NCBI GenBank assembly: GCA_003331425.1
Contig: QOOS01000001.1
Coordinates: 62,001-126,000, forward strand
Source: Candidatus Nitrosopumilus sp.
GTDB lineage: Archaea > Thermoproteota > Nitrososphaeria > Nitrososphaerales > Nitrosopumilaceae
Reading direction: 5' to 3'
DNA length: 64,000 bases
Each line of letters begins with the position of its first letter. Position 1 is the stretch's first letter. The notes below the pieces were generated by a model, which was not told where the DNA came from, made no database searches, and worked only from the letters and a program-made list of their open reading frames with translations. The translations under genes were made by a program, and so were the position numbers. This document shows positions 16,008-24,961 of the stretch, one piece after another.

Positions 16008-17726
16008 TTATTGAACCCTCAAAATTCCTTCTTTAACTAAAAATTGAATTCCTTGAATGAAAGCATTATCATCAATTGTTCCATCTGCCCACCAGCCTGC
16101 ATTGTTTTTGACCCAAGATGGAACATCATTTCCAGAACTAGCTCCTTGTGTGGTGTCTGGAATTTTTAAAATATCCTCTTTAACTAAAAATTGAATTCCT
16201 TGAATGAAAGCATTATCATCAATTGTTCCATCTGCCCACCAGCCTGCATTGTTTTTAATCCAAGATGGTATTGTTGGAGTTTCTAAAATTTCTGGAGTTT
16301 CTATAATAGATGTTGTTGGTGAGAATCCAGGACCAAGTTCAATTATAGACGAACCAATTCCAGCGTATGTTGGATCATAATTCAATCCAGTGCCATAAAC
16401 TAGAATATCAAATCTAACTGGACCATCAGTTGGAATGTAAATATTTTGAATGTCAATTCCTTCAGTTGATAAAATACCTGGATTTTCTGGGTCATCTCCG
16501 TCATAACGAGCTATTTCATTTTCAAACTCATCTAGTGCAACATAGGTATATCTTACATCCTTAATGAGGTCCCCATTATCATTAAAGAAAGTGAATTCAA
16601 AAGGAACTTCTTGGTTTGCACCATATTTTCCATCCCATGAAATATTTACAGTTGTAGGAGTTTTTTCATAATTTTTAGTATCTACAAGATAAAATTCAGT
16701 TGAACTTCTTTCAACTTCATCTAGTGGAACCAATCTAAAGTCCATTTTTTTATTATCATAATTGTCTGAACCTAATGCATCATTGATTTTTACTAACTCA
16801 TTTTTTGAAATTAAGAAATGAACAATACTAGTCTCATCAGAAGTATATGGATCGTTTAGTAGTGCTCTTTGATCAATTTCAATACCATTAACATATCCTT
16901 TGAATTGTTTTCCTTCGCTATATGGAGCAAATGTTTTTGGAACACGAATTTCTTCATGTACAACTTGAACTAAATCAACATAGTCTGGACTCCAATCAAA
17001 TGGCATGTCAAATGAAATTGAATTATCAGATGTGTCAAATCTAAAATTATCTACTTCGTCGTAATAGGTTTTGATAACAACAGGTATTTCTTCAGCATTT
17101 GCTGTTTTCAAAAAGAAATCTTGTTCTTGTGCGATACTAACAAAAGTTTCATAAGTTAATCTCTCGGCTAAAACAATTCTTGGACTTGTCGCAGCTTCAA
17201 TATCTACAGTAATTTTATAGAGTCCACCTTGAACAAATATTGGACCAGTCATTGATGGTCGAGCACAAAAATCTAAATTTTCATCAGTACATTCTGCACC
17301 TTGAACAAATAATGCTCCAGGAGCACTAACGTGTTCTGAGCCTCCATAAACTGTGCATGTTTCAATAGGATCAGCATCACAACCAAGTTTTGGTTTAATT
17401 TTTACATCTAATCTTCCATCATTGTCATAAAAGAGATTTCTAGCTAAAAGTTCACCACTTTGCCAAAGTTCCACTCGGTATGTGACTTTGTCAAGATTTG
17501 TGTCAGTTAATGTATCAAAGAAACGTATTTGCATATTTGCTGAATCAATATCCCCAACAGTAATGTCAGATGGATCTAACTGCGTTCTAACAGTTACTTC
17601 CATATCTCCAAAACTAATTGCAGGAGCTTGATCTCCACCCAATCCATGAGCAAATCCATCAGGAATAATTGTAGGAATTGTAAAAATTCCAATTACAATG
17701 ATTAACAAGCCAATTTGCTTAAGCAA
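16008..17726 (-). CDS. Exported HGLG surface protein with two near-identical WW repeats
   Basis: 572 residues from a TTG. The signal peptide ends ...PDGFA and the mature N-terminus would be [10 protein letters not shown] beta-rich body contains [14 protein letters not shown] (shared with the paralogues at 14207 and 31486) and cysteines at four sites in the first half. The C-terminus carries two copies of [19 protein letters not shown]...FLVKE, whose DNA includes a perfect 80-base direct repeat. TATA TTTAAATA at 17748-17754 is about 25 bases before the TTG, and TGTACCA follows directly upstream. Surface localisation and metal binding by the N-terminal His are inferences. Confidence 0.77.
   Translation of the reverse strand: MLKQIGLLIIVIGIFTIPTIIPDGFAHGLGGDQAPAISFGDMEVTVRTQLDPSDITVGDIDSANMQIRFFDTLTDTNLDKVTYRVELWQSGELLARNLFYDNDGRLDVKIKPKLGCDADPIETCTVYGGSEHVSAPGALFVQGAECTDENLDFCARPSMTGPIFVQGGLYKITVDIEAATSPRIVLAERLTYETFVSIAQEQDFFLKTANAEEIPVVIKTYYDEVDNFRFDTSDNSISFDMPFDWSPDYVDLVQVVHEEIRVPKTFAPYSEGKQFKGYVNGIEIDQRALLNDPYTSDETSIVHFLISKNELVKINDALGSDNYDNKKMDFRLVPLDEVERSSTEFYLVDTKNYEKTPTTVNISWDGKYGANQEVPFEFTFFNDNGDLIKDVRYTYVALDEFENEIARYDGDDPENPGILSTEGIDIQNIYIPTDGPVRFDILVYGTGLNYDPTYAGIGSSIIELGPGFSPTTSIIETPEILETPTIPSWIKNNAGWWADGTIDDNAFIQGIQFLVKEDILKIPDTTQGASSGNDVPSWVKNNAGWWADGTIDDNAFIQGIQFLVKEGILRVQ
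16030..16109 (-). repeat. Direct repeat copy 1 (80 bases, identical to copy 2)
   Basis: This stretch is identical over 80 bases to 16177-16256, 147 bases away. It encodes the core of the last WW-type repeat of the HGLG protein. Perfect identity in DNA, including third codon positions, points to recent duplication or continuing gene conversion, as other repeats of this family in the window have diverged strongly. Confidence 0.93.
16177..16256 (-). repeat. Direct repeat copy 2 (80 bases)
   Basis: Second copy of the perfect direct repeat, encoding the penultimate WW-type repeat. Expansion or loss by slipped pairing or recombination between the two copies would add or remove exactly one repeat of 49 residues (147 bases) without changing the frame. 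Confidence 0.93.
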
Positions 17727-17747
17727 TACAAAAATTCTACCAATTCC

Positions 17748-17765
17748 ATATTTAAAGATGGTACA
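17748..17765 (-). promoter_or_regulatory. TATA box with adjacent TGTACCA word
   Basis: Reading the minus strand, TGTACCA (17765-17759) is followed after about 4 bases by the TATA box TAAATAT (17754-17748), about 25 bases before the TTG start at 17726. The word may be an operator or a factor-recognition element placed where transcription factor B contacts DNA. Confidence 0.38.
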
Positions 17766-17840
17766 GAATTTCTATGCGTGGCAAATTTTTTGAGGGAAAA
17801 TTTGAGTATAATTTTTATTTGTTAAAATAAAACTTGGATT

Positions 17841-18641
17841 ATGAAATTTTTACTGGTTTTATTATTAATTCCACTTTTTACAATACCAGCATTTGCTGAA
17901 TCTCAAACTTTACCAACAGATCAAGGAACATTAGATGTCAAAATATCTTATGATGATGTTAAAACTGGTCAATTGACAAAAATACCAATAGAATTCATTA
18001 ACCCAATGACACAAAAAACTCAAGTTCACATAGATTATAGAATTACAATTGCAGAATCTGGTAAAACATTATTTCAAACTCCAAATTTAGTTCATACGTC
18101 TGAAGGAATCATTAACGGATTCAAATTTGAATTTCCACAAGACGGATTATACAATATTCAGATAGATGCTGAAGGAATTTTATTCACTCCAATTCCAAAA
18201 GAATCTGTAACGTTTGATATCTTAGTAGGTGAAGCTGCTGCTCAACCATCAACTCCATCTACTGAAGAAGGCGGCGGTTGTCTAATTGCTACAGCAACTT
18301 ATGGTTCTGAACTTGCACCTCAAGTTCAACAACTCAGAGAACTTCGTGACAACCAATTAATGAACACAGAATCAGGAATTGCATTTATGAGTGGATTTAA
18401 CGAATTGTATTACTCATTTAGTCCAACAATTGCAGACTTGGAACGTGAAAGCCCAGTCTTCAAAGAGATTGTAAAGGCTGGCTTGACACCAATGCTCTCA
18501 ACTTTGGCAATCATGGAAAATGCTGAAACTGAGTCAGAAGTTCTCGGACTTGGACTCTCAGTAATTGCATTGAATCTTGGAATGTACATCGGTCTTCCAG
18601 CATTTGGAATCGTTAAAGTCATTCAATTAAGAAAAAATTAG
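17841..18641 (+). CDS. Exported protein with CFI-box C-terminal module
   Basis: 266 residues. The signal peptide (residues 1-19, cleavage after AFA) is followed by a beta-sandwich of about 120 residues. The C-terminal module, from EEGGGCLIATATYGS (about 142) to the end, is the CFI-box-CTERM type: a Gly-Cys motif, a charged helical part, a hydrophobic helix and a basic tail (QLRKN). Two other unrelated exported proteins in this window (29785 and 31486) carry the same module with long identical DNA stretches. The module probably anchors proteins at the surface, with the Cys possibly modified; this is inferred. It is divergent from the HGLG gene at 16008. Confidence 0.8.
   Translation: MKFLLVLLLIPLFTIPAFAESQTLPTDQGTLDVKISYDDVKTGQLTKIPIEFINPMTQKTQVHIDYRITIAESGKTLFQTPNLVHTSEGIINGFKFEFPQDGLYNIQIDAEGILFTPIPKESVTFDILVGEAAAQPSTPSTEEGGGCLIATATYGSELAPQVQQLRELRDNQLMNTESGIAFMSGFNELYYSFSPTIADLERESPVFKEIVKAGLTPMLSTLAIMENAETESEVLGLGLSVIALNLGMYIGLPAFGIVKVIQLRKN
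18264..18641 (+). repeat. CFI-box module, copy A
   Basis: This 378-base 3' segment codes for EEGGGCLIATATYGS to QLRKN*. It matches copy B (29785-30162) and copy C (31486-31857) with identical runs such as the region around 18485-18520. The upstream parts of the three host genes are unrelated or only distantly related, so the homology begins abruptly at the Glu-Glu-Gly-Gly-Gly codons. Confidence 0.88.
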
Positions 18642-18690
18642 AATAATTTTCTGAGAAATCTAGTGACATTTTTATGGATCACAGACTCCA

Positions 18691-19545
18691 ATGGGATTAA
18701 TGAAGACTAAAGCAATAAGCTCAATCTTTGTACTATTTGCTATCGCAGCAGGTATGGCCTCAATGGCACCAGCTGCTTATGCAGACCACGCCGAAGTTTC
18801 AATTGGTGCAGTAGAAGAATCTGGATTCTCACAATCTTGTGTTGAAGCAGGTTGTTACACACCAATGATTGCAACAGTTGACGTCGGTGGTGTTGTAACC
18901 ATGACAAACACAGATCCAACAGGAGTTCACACATTTACATCAGGAACTGTTAACGGATTTACTCCATCCCCAGATGGTGCATTTGATACAGGTGTACTAA
19001 TGTCTGGAGATGCATTTGAATGGAGTCCAACTGAAGCAGGTACATACCCATACTATTGTATGTTACATACCTGGATGATTGGAGAAATCATAGTACAAGA
19101 AGTAGCTGCTGAAGAAGAAGTACCAGAAGAAGTACCAGAAGAAGTCGCAGAAGAAGTAGAGTTAATGGTAATGATTTCCGACTCACAAGTAATGGGTGGA
19201 ACTCAAATTGAACTTGAATTCAATGTATTACATCTTAACTATGATTTGACTGCAACTCAAAACGGTGAAGTAGTTTTTGAAGAAAAAGGACTACACTCTA
19301 TGGAACTCATTGCAACGCATCAAATTGATGCATTAGGTTCTGATGAAAATCCAATAGATGTTGAAGTTGTATCTTTAGGAATTGGTGCACCTGGTGATGA
19401 AGATTCATGGACTGGACCAGTAGGTCAAGTTACAACAGCAAAAGTTGTTCCAGAATTTGGTACAATTGCCATGATGGTATTAGCTGTAGCAATCATCAGC
19501 ATCGTAGCAGTAACTGCAAAATCTAGAGTCGTTCCAAGATTTTAG
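18691..19545 (+). CDS. Plastocyanin-type blue copper protein with PEFG-CTERM anchor
   Basis: 284 residues. A signal peptide ends near AAYA (31). The cupredoxin domain (about 33-137) has the type 1 copper ligands H80, C123, H126 and M129 in GVHTF and YYCMLHTWM. An acidic Glu-Val repeat linker (about 138-155) leads to a second beta domain. The C-terminus has PEFG at 254-257, a hydrophobic helix and an Arg-containing tail, the PEFG-CTERM signal processed by an archaeosortase in this lineage. It should carry electrons outside the membrane, as copper proteins replace cytochromes c in these archaea. ATG 18691 or ATG 18700 may be the start. Confidence 0.94.
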   Translation: MGLMKTKAISSIFVLFAIAAGMASMAPAAYADHAEVSIGAVEESGFSQSCVEAGCYTPMIATVDVGGVVTMTNTDPTGVHTFTSGTVNGFTPSPDGAFDTGVLMSGDAFEWSPTEAGTYPYYCMLHTWMIGEIIVQEVAAEEEVPEEVPEEVAEEVELMVMISDSQVMGGTQIELEFNVLHLNYDLTATQNGEVVFEEKGLHSMELIATHQIDALGSDENPIDVEVVSLGIGAPGDEDSWTGPVGQVTTAKVVPEFGTIAMMVLAVAIISIVAVTAKSRVVPRF

Positions 19546-19559
19546 GAATTCCTCTTTTT

Positions 19560-20213
19560 CTATTTTCTTTTTACTAAAGCAATTATCGCTAAGATAATTG
19601 CTGCTGCTGCAATTGACAATCCAAAAATTGCATAGTCATATGCTGCACCACCATTAGATGAAGTAGTTGTTTCACCAGATTTTAATTTAGAAATATCTTG
19701 TTGAAGAGAAGAAATTGCATTTTTCAAAGCAGAGACATCAGCAGAACCTTCACTTGCTTTTGGAGGAAAATCAAGTACGGATGTACTTTCAACATCTTCA
19801 AGAGGAATTTGTATGTCAATTACTACACCACGAATTTCGCCTTGTAAATCTACAAGATAACTTCCAGTTTTAGTTGGAATTATTGGTGAAAAATAATATC
19901 CAGGCTTTGGATCAGAATTAATTTCAATATTTTTACTTGCACCACCATACATTACAGTAGCATCTAAATTTTGAAATGCACTAGTGATACCTGTATAGGT
20001 ACCTTCCCTTTCTCCAGGTTCTATAATTTTGAAAACAATAGAATTACGAATTCCTACAACAGGTGGTTCTATACTCCATCCTGCTTCAATTTTGTATGGT
20101 TCAACTTCAACTGTAGTGTGAGCATAAGATTGTGTGACCATGCCAAAAGAAATCAATAATGCAAATAGACCTAAAATTACTATCTTCACGACTATCATAT
20201 AGCAAATAGCCAT
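19560..20213 (-). CDS. Exported membrane-anchored protein with predicted N-terminal His
   Basis: 217 residues, or 212 if the second ATG (20198) is used, which gives a more typical signal peptide and suits a leaderless start. The signal ends ...TQSYA and the mature chain begins HTTVEVEPYKIEAGW. A single beta domain of about 115 residues is followed by a short coiled-coil (ALKNAISSLQQDISKLKSG) and a C-terminal membrane helix with a KRK tail. The architecture, with an outward-facing N-terminal His domain on a stalk, suggests a copper-binding surface protein; it is divergent from the CopC-CopD fusion gene across 79 bases. No family recognised. Confidence 0.75.
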   Translation of the reverse strand: MAICYMIVVKIVILGLFALLISFGMVTQSYAHTTVEVEPYKIEAGWSIEPPVVGIRNSIVFKIIEPGEREGTYTGITSAFQNLDATVMYGGASKNIEINSDPKPGYYFSPIIPTKTGSYLVDLQGEIRGVVIDIQIPLEDVESTSVLDFPPKASEGSADVSALKNAISSLQQDISKLKSGETTTSSNGGAAYDYAIFGLSIAAAAIILAIIALVKRK

Positions 20214-20231
20214 TATTATCTTTACGTGGAT

Positions 20232-20270
20232 TGGTACAAATTTCGAATACTTTGAAAACTGTTTAAATTA
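20232..20270 (+). promoter_or_regulatory. Divergent promoter with TGGTACA word and TATA box of the copCD gene
   Basis: TGGTACA lies at 20232-20238, and the TATA box TTTAAATTA at 20262-20270, about 27 bases before the ATG at 20293. The downstream flank of the word (AAATTTCGAATA) resembles that of the degenerate word at 14181 (AACTTCGAATAA). Both divergent genes encode exported proteins with predicted N-terminal His. Confidence 0.38.
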
Positions 20271-20292
20271 TCAATTAAGAGTAAATTAGTAA

Positions 20293-23076
20293 ATGAAAAA
20301 AATCCTCATAGTCTTACTAGTATTATCAGTTTCATCAATTCCATTTGTATCAGCACATCCATTTACAGATGAAACCATTCCTAATTTATCATCAAATGCA
20401 CCAACTGGAGTTTCAGAAGTAATTGTATTTTTTTCAGAACCTGTTGAAATAGAATTTAGTGTAATCAAAGTTTTAGATAGCAATGGAAATCAAATTGATA
20501 ACAAGGACACAAATTATTATGAAGATGAAAAATCATTAATTGTTACAACTGAACCTTTAGAAGATGGAGTATACACAGTTACTACTAAAGTATTATCAAA
20601 AGTTGATGGCCATCTAGTTCCTGGTGCATTTTTGTTTGCAGTTGGAGATGTTGTTATTGATCCAAAATTATTAGAAAATCAAAGTTCAATTGATCTAATA
20701 TTTTATCCAGAAGCTGGTGCAAGATTTCCAGGAATTGTAGGCCAAACAATTGTTTTAGGAGTTGTTATTGCATCACTAATTATTTGGGGAACTCAAAATA
20801 AACAATCCATCAAAGAAGAATTAGAACAAGTTCAAATTAAACATCATCAAAAATTCATGACTATTACTGGAATAGGACTGATGCTAGTTTTTATTTCTAA
20901 TATCTTAATGATTGCTGTCCAAACTGTTAGATTAGAAACATCTCCAATAGAATCAATTCAAACTTACTTTGGAACTATTTGGTTAGCTCGAATGATAATT
21001 ACTATTGTTTTACTTGGATTATGGTTTGCATTAGATAGGAAAACAAATGTAACCAAGAAGATTCAAATTCCAATGCTTGGTGCCATGTTGGCATTAATTT
21101 CAACTTCAAGTCTAATTGGTCATGGTGCTGCAAGTGGTGAAACACCAGCATTAATTCTAGATTATGTTCACAATTTAGTTGCAGCAGTTTGGATTGGTGG
21201 AATATTTTATTTTGTTTTTACATTATTGCCTTCGTTATCAAACTTGAAAGAAGAGAGCAGGGAAAAAATGAGTCTTGCATTAATTCCAAGATTTTCAATA
21301 GCATTTATCATATCTGTTGGAATTGTAATAATTACCGGTCCATTACTAATGTGGTTCCTAGAAAGTGATGTAGGATTAATCACAGAATCAGTTTATGGGC
21401 AATTGATAATGCTAAAAATTGCAATTGCGAGTGTGATGGTTGCTTTAGGAGGATTTTTCCAATTTAGAGTACAAAAAACTGCTGAAAAAAATTTCCAATC
21501 TGGAAAAATTAATGTCCATAGAAAACTAAGAAGATCTCTTAAAGTTGATGCAGCATTAGGAGTGATATTGTTAGGAGTGGTAGCATTGCTGACAAACGGT
21601 ACTTTGCCTGAAGGTGAATTCCGAGATGCTAGTGCACAAGAAATTATCTATGGATTTAAAACAATTGAATTTACTGATAATGCAAAGTTTGAGATTCAAA
21701 TTACGCCATTTTCAAGTGGTGTAAATACAATTTTAGTACAAGTTAGTGATTTTAATAATAATCCAATATACGATGCAAATGCAATTAAAGTAAAAATGGC
21801 AAATCCATCAAAAAATATCTCCCCAATTGAAATTCCAATGGAAATAACTAAAGAAGAAAACGATATTCCAATAGAATTTCAAGGTGAGTTAACATTTGGA
21901 TTTTCTGGAGAATGGCAATTAGAAATTGAATCTCAAAGAACTGAAAATGCAAACGAATCAAAAATAGTAAATGTTTTAGTTAAACCAAGATTAGAAAACA
22001 TTCAAACCCAAATAGTTGAATATGAATTTCCAGAAACTGCAAAACCGCTTTATCCATTGTATGACGGAAAAAATTCTATTTGGATAAGTGATCCATCTTC
22101 ACCAAGATTGTGGGAGTTCTCACTTGAAACACAAGAGTTTTCTTCATATTCTTTTAATGGTTTAGGTACAATGTTTCTAACTATGGATAGTACAGGAAAG
22201 ATATGGTTTACAGATTCCCCACGAAATCAAATTGGGTATATTGATTTAGCAACAAAAGAGATTACAACTAAAACAATTCCAAATCTTGATCCAGTAATGG
22301 CATCAAATAAACCAATTTTCATTCAAGCAGATTTTGATGATAATATTTGGATAACAATTGTAAATAAAAATAAAATTTTAAAGTATATTCCAGATGATGA
22401 TGTCTTTAAAATTGTAGAATTGCCAGAAAGAGATTCATTTCCATTTGCTTTATCAATAGATAGTGATGGAAATATTTGGTATACTGCAACGGGTACAGGA
22501 AAATTTGGAAAGATTGATCCACAGGAGGGAAAAATCACTCAATATTCAAAAGAGATTCCACTTGAGGGTCCAGAATACTTGTTATTTGATAAAAATGAGG
22601 ACGTATGGATTGCTGAACATACAGGCACGGCAATTACTAAATTCAATCCTGTTTTAGAGACTTTTGAGAGTATTTCAGTACCAGATGAAGAAGCACTTCC
22701 ATTTGGAATGACATTTGATAGATATGGAAACATTTGGTTTGCACAACATGTTATAGACAGTATTGGAGTTTATGATCCAGATAACAATGATTTGATAGAA
22801 GTTCCAATTTCAACAGAAGGATCATTTATTCAATTTATGACATCAGATAAAAATGGTAAAATATGGTTTGTTGAACAAGAAGGAAATAAAATTGGTACGG
22901 TAAACACAATAGAAATTCCAGTAGATGTTTCACAAATTAAAACAATTGACAGTGTTGAAATAGAATATACTGAAATTGCATCACCACTAATTGCATTAGG
23001 AATTATTGCAACTGCCTTATTCTTTGTAAAAAGTATTTACGATAAACGAAGATTAAATTCTTTAATTAACTCTTAG
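20293..23076 (+). CDS. CopC-CopD copper protein fused to a C-terminal beta-propeller
   Basis: 927 residues. A signal peptide ends VSA and mature CopC begins at H22; with D105 and H107 in VDGHLVPG this gives the Cu(II) site of CopC. A CopD membrane domain with about eight helices spans roughly 145-440. A linker beta domain (about 445-570) is followed by a streptogramin-lyase/SMP-30-like propeller (about 580-890) with repeats of the form DxxGNIWF/KIWFT. A final helix (about 898-915) anchors the end. CopC-CopD moves copper across the membrane; the propeller is unusual and may bind a partner or substrate. The gene is adjacent to the plastocyanin and N-terminal His genes. Confidence 0.9.
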   Translation: MKKILIVLLVLSVSSIPFVSAHPFTDETIPNLSSNAPTGVSEVIVFFSEPVEIEFSVIKVLDSNGNQIDNKDTNYYEDEKSLIVTTEPLEDGVYTVTTKVLSKVDGHLVPGAFLFAVGDVVIDPKLLENQSSIDLIFYPEAGARFPGIVGQTIVLGVVIASLIIWGTQNKQSIKEELEQVQIKHHQKFMTITGIGLMLVFISNILMIAVQTVRLETSPIESIQTYFGTIWLARMIITIVLLGLWFALDRKTNVTKKIQIPMLGAMLALISTSSLIGHGAASGETPALILDYVHNLVAAVWIGGIFYFVFTLLPSLSNLKEESREKMSLALIPRFSIAFIISVGIVIITGPLLMWFLESDVGLITESVYGQLIMLKIAIASVMVALGGFFQFRVQKTAEKNFQSGKINVHRKLRRSLKVDAALGVILLGVVALLTNGTLPEGEFRDASAQEIIYGFKTIEFTDNAKFEIQITPFSSGVNTILVQVSDFNNNPIYDANAIKVKMANPSKNISPIEIPMEITKEENDIPIEFQGELTFGFSGEWQLEIESQRTENANESKIVNVLVKPRLENIQTQIVEYEFPETAKPLYPLYDGKNSIWISDPSSPRLWEFSLETQEFSSYSFNGLGTMFLTMDSTGKIWFTDSPRNQIGYIDLATKEITTKTIPNLDPVMASNKPIFIQADFDDNIWITIVNKNKILKYIPDDDVFKIVELPERDSFPFALSIDSDGNIWYTATGTGKFGKIDPQEGKITQYSKEIPLEGPEYLLFDKNEDVWIAEHTGTAITKFNPVLETFESISVPDEEALPFGMTFDRYGNIWFAQHVIDSIGVYDPDNNDLIEVPISTEGSFIQFMTSDKNGKIWFVEQEGNKIGTVNTIEIPVDVSQIKTIDSVEIEYTEIASPLIALGIIATALFFVKSIYDKRRLNSLINS

Positions 23077-23884
23077 ATAATAATCCAGAAGATTTTATTC
23101 CCATAGTTACAGCAAGTATTGCAACTGAAAATAAAACAATTGTTCCAGCTGGAGTAATATCAAATACATATGAAATTAAAATTCCAGCTACAACAGAAAA
23201 TACTGAGAAACTCATAGAAATAAGCATAGTTTGTTTAAAGCTTCTACCATACATTATTGCTGTAACATTTGGAATTACAAATAATGCAGAAATTAACAAT
23301 ACACCAACAAGTTGAATTGATGTAACAACAGTCAGTCCTGCTAAAATTATAAGCAAATAATTTATTTTTTCTACTGGAATTCCACTAACTTTAGCTTGTT
23401 TTTCATTAAATGTAGAATAAAGAATTTGTCGAAATAAAAGCAAAATTATCATTAAAATTGCTCCAGCTAATGCTACAATTGCAATTGTATCATCTACACT
23501 AACAAGAAGAATACTTCCAAATAGAAAACTAAAGATATCAAGTGTAAATCCTCCTGAAAAACTAATAATTACAAGCCCAGCTGCTATTCCTGAGGATAAA
23601 AGTACAGCAATTGAGGCATCCCCAGATATGTTGTATCTAGTCTTAACTTTGGTGATAATTAATGCACTAACTATTGATACTCCATAAGCAGTCCATAATG
23701 GATAAATTCCAGCAAATAATCCCAAAGCGATTCCACCAAACGATGAATGTGCAAGTGCATCACCAAATAAAGAATAACGTCTTAAAACTAAAAACAACCC
23801 CATTACAGAGCATAAAATTGCTATTACAGATCCAGCAATTATTGCTCTATGCATAAATCCATACGTTAGAATTTCAAAAGACAT
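23066..23884 (-). CDS. Metal ABC transporter permease (ZnuB/MntB family)
   Basis: 272 residues with about eight membrane helices and the family signature GDALAHSSFGGIALG near residues 37-51. It forms the channel for zinc, manganese or iron import together with the ATPase encoded 2 bases upstream. The substrate-binding protein is not encoded nearby. The 3' end overlaps the convergent copCD gene by 11 bases. The position beside a NikR-like regulator suggests metal-dependent control. The metal is unknown; ZnuB-type permeases carry several divalent metals. Confidence 0.9.
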   Translation of the reverse strand: MSFEILTYGFMHRAIIAGSVIAILCSVMGLFLVLRRYSLFGDALAHSSFGGIALGLFAGIYPLWTAYGVSIVSALIITKVKTRYNISGDASIAVLLSSGIAAGLVIISFSGGFTLDIFSFLFGSILLVSVDDTIAIVALAGAILMIILLLFRQILYSTFNEKQAKVSGIPVEKINYLLIILAGLTVVTSIQLVGVLLISALFVIPNVTAIMYGRSFKQTMLISMSFSVFSVVAGILISYVFDITPAGTIVLFSVAILAVTMGIKSSGLLSKS

Positions 23885-23886
23885 GA

Positions 23887-24609
23887 TTAATGATGATGCA
23901 TGTGTTCCTGCATTGATGCTTCAGAATACTGTTTAACAAGGTCATCATCAGAAAAGAATTTTTCAGATTCACCATGAAAAAATAGTGTTCGATTTAAGCA
24001 TGCAACATGGTTTGCCAATTTGTTAACAGCATCCAAATCATGAGATGACCAAATTATTGTAATTCCTTGTTTAGAATTCAATTCCTTTAGAATTCCAAAA
24101 AATAAATTTATGCTTTGTTGATCAACTCCTGTGTTAGGTTCATCTAAAATCAAAATTTTTGGATCATGAACCAATGCTTTTGCAATAAATACACGTTGTA
24201 GTTGTCCACCAGATAGTGCACCTATTCGTCTATCACGAAGTTCATGTAACATTAATTGTTGTAAAATTTCATCCACTTTTTTATCATCAGACTTTTTTCT
24301 CAAACCCATTCTTACAACATCACTAACTGTTGCAGGAAAGTTACTTTCAAATTCAGGCTTTTGTGGTACATAACCAATTTCTTGATGGTAAGTTTTTGAT
24401 TTTTTAATATCCTCATCAAAAAATTTTATTGTTCCAGTATATGTCGTGTTTAAACCCAACATTGAATCAAAAAGAGTTGATTTACCTGCACCGTTAGGTC
24501 CAATAATTCCTAGAAAATCACCTTGTTCAATTACAAAACTAACATCATCTAATGCTACTACTTCTGGATATTTGACGGTAAGATTTGATATTTCAACAGC
24601 ATTTAGCAT
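23887..24609 (-). CDS. Metal ABC transporter ATP-binding protein (ZnuC family)
   Basis: 240 residues with Walker A GPNGAGKST (about 37-45), signature LSGGQLQRV, and Walker B with the following Glu in LILDEPNTGVD; the H-loop is in SSHD. The C-terminus ends QEHMHHH, a histidine-rich tail that could sense or buffer metal. It energises the permease encoded 2 bases downstream, and its start overlaps the small protein gene at 24603-24878 by 7 bases. All three genes form an operon whose promoter has a TTATTAATAA palindrome at 24891-24900. Confidence 0.92.
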   Translation of the reverse strand: MLNAVEISNLTVKYPEVVALDDVSFVIEQGDFLGIIGPNGAGKSTLFDSMLGLNTTYTGTIKFFDEDIKKSKTYHQEIGYVPQKPEFESNFPATVSDVVRMGLRKKSDDKKVDEILQQLMLHELRDRRIGALSGGQLQRVFIAKALVHDPKILILDEPNTGVDQQSINLFFGILKELNSKQGITIIWSSHDLDAVNKLANHVACLNRTLFFHGESEKFFSDDDLVKQYSEASMQEHMHHH

Positions 24610-24878
24610 AATCCTTCGCCGTTAGTCAAATCTCCAACCTTCTTAATCTTTGGATTTTTAGCTATCTGTCTTGCTTCTAGAGCTCGTTTCATGGCTATCT
24701 TTGATAATTCTTCTGGATTTATTTCACATTTGCCATCAGTAATTCTAACTGAAATATTGTGATTGTATGTATCTGAATTATCATTAATTAAAATCTGCAC
24801 TTCGTTGGGAACTTCTGGCGTATTATCTTCATTTGTTAAATTATCATTTTTTTTGGGCGTTAATTTCATTTCAACCAT
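24603..24878 (-). CDS. Small protein heading the metal transporter operon, ending in Cys
   Basis: 91 residues, hydrophilic, with no signal peptide. A disordered N-terminal part is followed by a beta-beta-alpha-looking core (HNISVRITDGKCEINPEELSKIAMKRALEARQIA) and the last residue is Cys (GEGLC). It overlaps the ZnuC-like gene by 7 bases. Its place at the head of a metal import operon and its two cysteines suggest metal handling or regulation, but no family is recognised. Several other proteins within 5 kb also end in Cys. Confidence 0.68.
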   Translation of the reverse strand: MVEMKLTPKKNDNLTNEDNTPEVPNEVQILINDNSDTYNHNISVRITDGKCEINPEELSKIAMKRALEARQIAKNPKIKKVGDLTNGEGLC

Positions 24879-24890
24879 GTTATTATACTA

Positions 24891-24900
24891 TTATTAATAA
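24891..24900. promoter_or_regulatory. Palindrome TTATTAATAA at the metal transporter operon promoter
   Basis: This perfect 10-base palindrome overlaps the expected TATA position (13-22 bases before the ATG at 24878). The same palindrome is at 29636-29645 at the same distance from another small gene, and at 26578-26587. It is a candidate operator for the ribbon-helix-helix regulator at 24962. Confidence 0.42.
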
Positions 24901-24912
24901 ATCTATAAAATC

Positions 24913-24930
24913 TTAATAACAATTTATTAA
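24913..24930. promoter_or_regulatory. Inverted repeat TTAATAA-N4-TTATTAA upstream of the NikR-like gene
   Basis: Perfect 7-base half-sites are separated by CAAT. A third TTAATAA lies at 24945-24951, just before the regulator start. The first 11 bases (TTAATAACAAT) recur exactly at 29690-29700. This fits a ribbon-helix-helix dimer-of-dimers operator, presumably autoregulatory and possibly shared with the divergent transporter operon. Confidence 0.45.
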
Positions 24931-24961
24931 AGTTTTAATGGTTCTTAATAACAGAGGTTGT

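Noticed and set aside
14207-17726. Frameshifted duplicates of one gene at 14207 and 16008
   Set aside because: Both are full-length with their own signal peptides and repeats and have diverged widely; they are paralogues, not fragments.
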